From Mnemiopsis leidyi (taxonomy: Eukaryota > Ctenophora > Tentaculata > Lobata > Bolinopsidae), in NCBI GenBank assembly GCA_000226015.1, contig JH156065.1, forward strand, positions 154,234 to 197,889: a stretch of DNA of 43,656 nucleotides, in the 5' to 3' direction. The notes beneath the pieces are model-generated. The model worked only from the letters and a program-made list of their open reading frames with translations, was not told where the DNA came from and did not search any database. Shown here in pieces: positions 41,524 through 43,656 of this stretch. Position 1 is the stretch's first letter; each line of letters starts with the position of its first letter. The position numbers and the translations under genes are program-made.

Positions 41524-43288
41524 GTAAAGAAAAGGGAGTAACAACACCATTATAAAACAATGTTAGTCAAGTGGATATGTGTGGAGCACTATATCTATAT
41601 CCTTTTTTTGTTGCGCTATTTTGTTCTTGACTTGATTGGGTTCATCCTATTACATATTATTATTGCATTTTGAACTGTTTTTCGAATAAATGATCGAAAT
41701 ATGTTTTTCTTTTCAAGTTCTGAGTGTGGTTTATGATTTTATCCGATATTTACACATACAGGCTTCCCTACCGATTACAAACTGTCGCATTTATATAATG
41801 AAATAGATGTTAACTTTTTTAGCTATATAAAAGTTTTTTGAAGAAGTGAAACATCCACCCACTGCAGGTGGAAGCAGCATGCTTTGTCTAGAGTTTGGCG
41901 CCACGTAGTACCAGCTACCATTCCATGGAAACATTACAACAAGAAGATCGAATTTTCGGTTGTTTCTTACAACATCCTCAGCCAGCTCCTTCTAGAAAAC
42001 AACAAGTAGGAATTAATTTCGGCATTCCACAGTACTGTAATGGAATTTTCAAAATTTAAATTCAAAACCTAATTTGAAACTTTTCTTTTTAGTGTTTTTC
42101 TAAGTTTTGATTTCGATTTTAAAAAAAGAACAAAAAAACTACAATTTAAGAAAAAAAACTACGGAATGTGTGTTATCATATACATCAAATAGCTATGATA
42201 ACATCAAATTGTCTTAGGTATCTGTATAGAGGTATCAGCAATAGTTACTTGAAATCAGACAGATTCCAACTCATTATAAAAGAGCTTGAGTCGTACGATG
42301 CTGATGTAAGTTAATGACTCTTAACTTTTTCAATGTTCACAATTTTCATTTTGTCGTGCAAAACGTTTTCTCCTTTGTGGCCTGAAATCCATTACAATTA
42401 TACAAAAAGTTGATAACTACAATCTCAAGTGATAAAGTGTAAGTGCCGATATTTTCAACAATAAACACTATCAGATTGTGTGCATACAAGAGTTTGATCA
42501 CCAAAATAGAGAAATATTTGCGTCACACTTTGGACCAAAAGGTATTTTGTTGTCAACAGCAGCGCTGTGATAATTCTATGCTATTTTATCCTGATTTTGC
42601 TTAGTATTCATTTTTGACGGTCCAGTTCTCACGAAACTATTGATAACAAACGAAATCGCCCAGGTTTTGACAATATCTATCAACGAAAACCGCACATACC
42701 CTACCAAGAAAAAGACGATGGCTGTTTCATGATGTACAGAAAAGAGAAGTTCAAGTTGATAAAAGATGCGAGTTTGGGTCTTTTTAAAAGTAGTGAGGGA
42801 CTTCTAGACAAGCCAAACTGTGCGCAGATAGCCCTCTTCGAGTGTAGTGGTACGGAATAGAATTTAAAAATGTGGTGGGAGAGGGTCAAATGGTCAGGAC
42901 CTCTTGACCATTTGACCATGACACCCGGCTGAGACCATTTTATAATAGTCTCGTGGTCAACTTACCCTCCCTTAACTATTACATAAAATGTATTCATTGT
43001 ACAGCTGAGTTTAACACAGAGAAAATATGTCATTTTCAATACCAACTATAAAACTCTTACTGCCATCTAACAATCTAACTTTAACTAAACTTTAACTAAA
43101 CCTTAACTAAACTTTAACTGACGCTACTAGCACACTGACTGACACTTACAGTTTAATGAAATATATATCTCTCACTAACAGATGGTTCTCAACTGTGTGT
43201 TGCTAACACTCATCTTCTCTACAATCCTCGACGTGGAGACATCAAACTTGCACAACTCAGTCTTATCCTTCACCACATTCAACAGACA
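41459..43288 (+). CDS. ANGEL-type (CCR4/nocturnin family) nuclease, 5' part, runs off window
   Basis: Six exons with GT/AG borders and matching phases (41459-41523, 41868-42005, 42218-42305, 42475-42541, 42664-42849, 43182-43288) give 217 codons; the gene continues beyond the window. The sequence follows the endonuclease/exonuclease/phosphatase fold of ANGEL proteins: FSVVSYNILSQLLLENN (Asn57), YLYRGISNSYLKSDRF, YDADIVCIQEFD (metal-binding Glu103), DDGCFMMYRKEKF, NCAQIALFEC and CVANTHLLYNPRRGDIKLAQ (Asn190, His192). The last block is a near-exact ANGEL hallmark. Family members act on RNA 3' ends (for human ANGEL2, 2',3'-cyclic phosphate removal). The later GDFN and SDH motifs lie outside. The start is tentative: ATG at 41459 leaves only 56 residues before YNIL, shorter than in vertebrate ANGELs. 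Confidence 0.9.
41868..42005 (+). CDS. ANGEL-like exon 2: YNIL motif
   Basis: Acceptor CTGCAG. WKQHALSRVWRHVV and IPWKHYNKKIEF lead into the first strand of the nuclease, VVSYNILSQLLLENN. The donor GTAGGA is weak, but the phase matches the next exon. Confidence 0.88.
42218..42305 (+). CDS. ANGEL-like exon 3
   Basis: Acceptor TCTTAG, donor GTAAGT. YLYRGISNSYLKSDRF and IIKELESYDAD match the ANGEL segment before the catalytic Glu. Confidence 0.88.
42475..42541 (+). CDS. ANGEL-like exon 4: catalytic Glu
   Basis: Acceptor ATCAG, donor GTATTT. IVCIQEFDHQNREIFASHFG corresponds to the LCLQEV block of the family. Confidence 0.88.
42664..42849 (+). CDS. ANGEL-like exon 5
   Basis: Acceptor CCCAG, donor GTACGG. 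It encodes IYQRKPHIPYQEKDDGCFMM, RKEKFKLIKDASLGLF and NCAQIALFEC. DDGC corresponds to the family's conserved DG-C-I segment. Confidence 0.9.
42884..42917. repeat. 13-bp inverted repeat made of GGTCA half sites
   Basis: GGTCAAATGGTCA, an 8-base loop, then TGACCATTTGACC: a perfect hairpin in the intron after exon 5. Each arm is a direct repeat of GGTCA with a 3-base spacer, the layout of a DR3 nuclear-receptor element. Binding is inference. Confidence 0.8.
43077..43120 (+). repeat. Four-copy TTTAACTAAAC repeat
   Basis: An 11-bp unit (TTTAACTAAAC, one copy CTTAACTAAAC) repeated just upstream of the exon 6 acceptor region, in the same intron as the GGTCA hairpin. Confidence 0.8.
43182..43288 (+). 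CDS. ANGEL-like exon 6: ANTH motif
   Basis: Acceptor AACAG, donor GTAAGT, phase 0. CVANTHLLYNPRRGDIKLAQ is the most diagnostic segment of the gene. Confidence 0.93.
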
Positions 43289-43329
43289 GTAAGTATTGTC
43301 ACCTGCAACATTATATTAGTCAGTTGATA

Positions 43330-43656
43330 TGTAAACACTCTAACAAGTTGTTATGACACCACAATAACAAGTTACTTCAACACCACAATAGCAAGTTGCT
43401 ATAACATCACTATATATAGTGATGTTATAGCAACTTGATATATCAAGTTGCTAATATGTATAGCATCACTTGAGCAAGTTGCTATAACACCACAATAACA
43501 AGTTGCTATAACACCAAAATAACAAGGTGCTATACAGCAGCTCTTTAACATGTTAAAACTATAAAAAGTTGCTATATAGACAAAACTTTAACATGTTACA
43601 ACACCACAATAGTCAAGTTGCTATAACATCACAATAGCAAGTTAGTACTAATAGTT
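43330..43656. repeat. Intronic array of CAAGTTGCTATAACACCACAA units
   Basis: About ten diverged copies of a unit near AAGTTGCTATAACACCACA plus ATAAC fill the intron after ANGEL-like exon 6 and run off the window. A perfect 46-bp palindrome at 43392-43437 (arms CAAGTTGCTATAACATCACT, centre ATATAT) arose from two units in opposite orientation. Confidence 0.85.

Overview
This is an animal (metazoan, non-vertebrate) genomic contig piece: AT-rich, full of introns with GT/AG borders, two short N gaps, abundant dispersed repeats, and three genes with metazoan intron-exon structure. The species cannot be fixed from the sequence. An early-branching or marine invertebrate is my best guess, because the kinase mixes SRC-like and FRK-like features and the transposon families are of the kind common in such genomes.

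Layout. Bases 1 to about 20,300 hold no convincing host gene. They contain diverged duplications, a G-rich minisatellite with a quadruplex motif (4.46-5.19 kb), several hairpins or palindromes (6.4, 9.5, 15.15 kb), two unassigned coiled-coil ORFs (10.6 and 13.5 kb, minus), a broken piggyBac transposase between 41-bp direct repeats (14.0-14.57 kb), islands of a GC-rich repeat family (16.8-18.0 kb), and a decayed reverse transcriptase (18.78-19.95 kb, minus). A tRNA-derived SINE-like block lies at 20.7-21.05 kb.

From 21,517 to 32,944 (+) lies a complete 11-exon gene for a 537-residue SRC/FRK-family tyrosine kinase: myristoylation signal, proline-rich unique region, SH3, SH2, kinase domain and tail tyrosine. 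All splice phases join without a frameshift. Intron 10 opens with a tandem array whose 34-bp unit places a 3' splice site directly against a 5' splice site, like a recursive splice site. The kinase has Glu at the gatekeeper position and a hinge one residue shorter than SRC.

From 36,181 down to 34,615 (-) is a five-exon gene for a 277-residue multi-pass membrane protein that I do not recognise, with a TATA box, promoter-proximal repeats and a poly(A) signal overlapping its stop codon. At 38.5-39.7 kb the GC-rich repeat family recurs, including a fresh 177-bp tandem duplication.

From 41,459 to the window end (+) is the 5' part of an ANGEL-type (CCR4/nocturnin, EEP superfamily) nuclease gene; six exons are visible and the rest lies outside. 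A 282-bp non-autonomous hAT element with a perfect 8-bp target duplication sits about 110 bp upstream of its first recognised ATG. The last 330 bp are an intronic repeat containing a perfect 46-bp palindrome. The three genes show no sign of a shared function; they are neighbours, not an operon.
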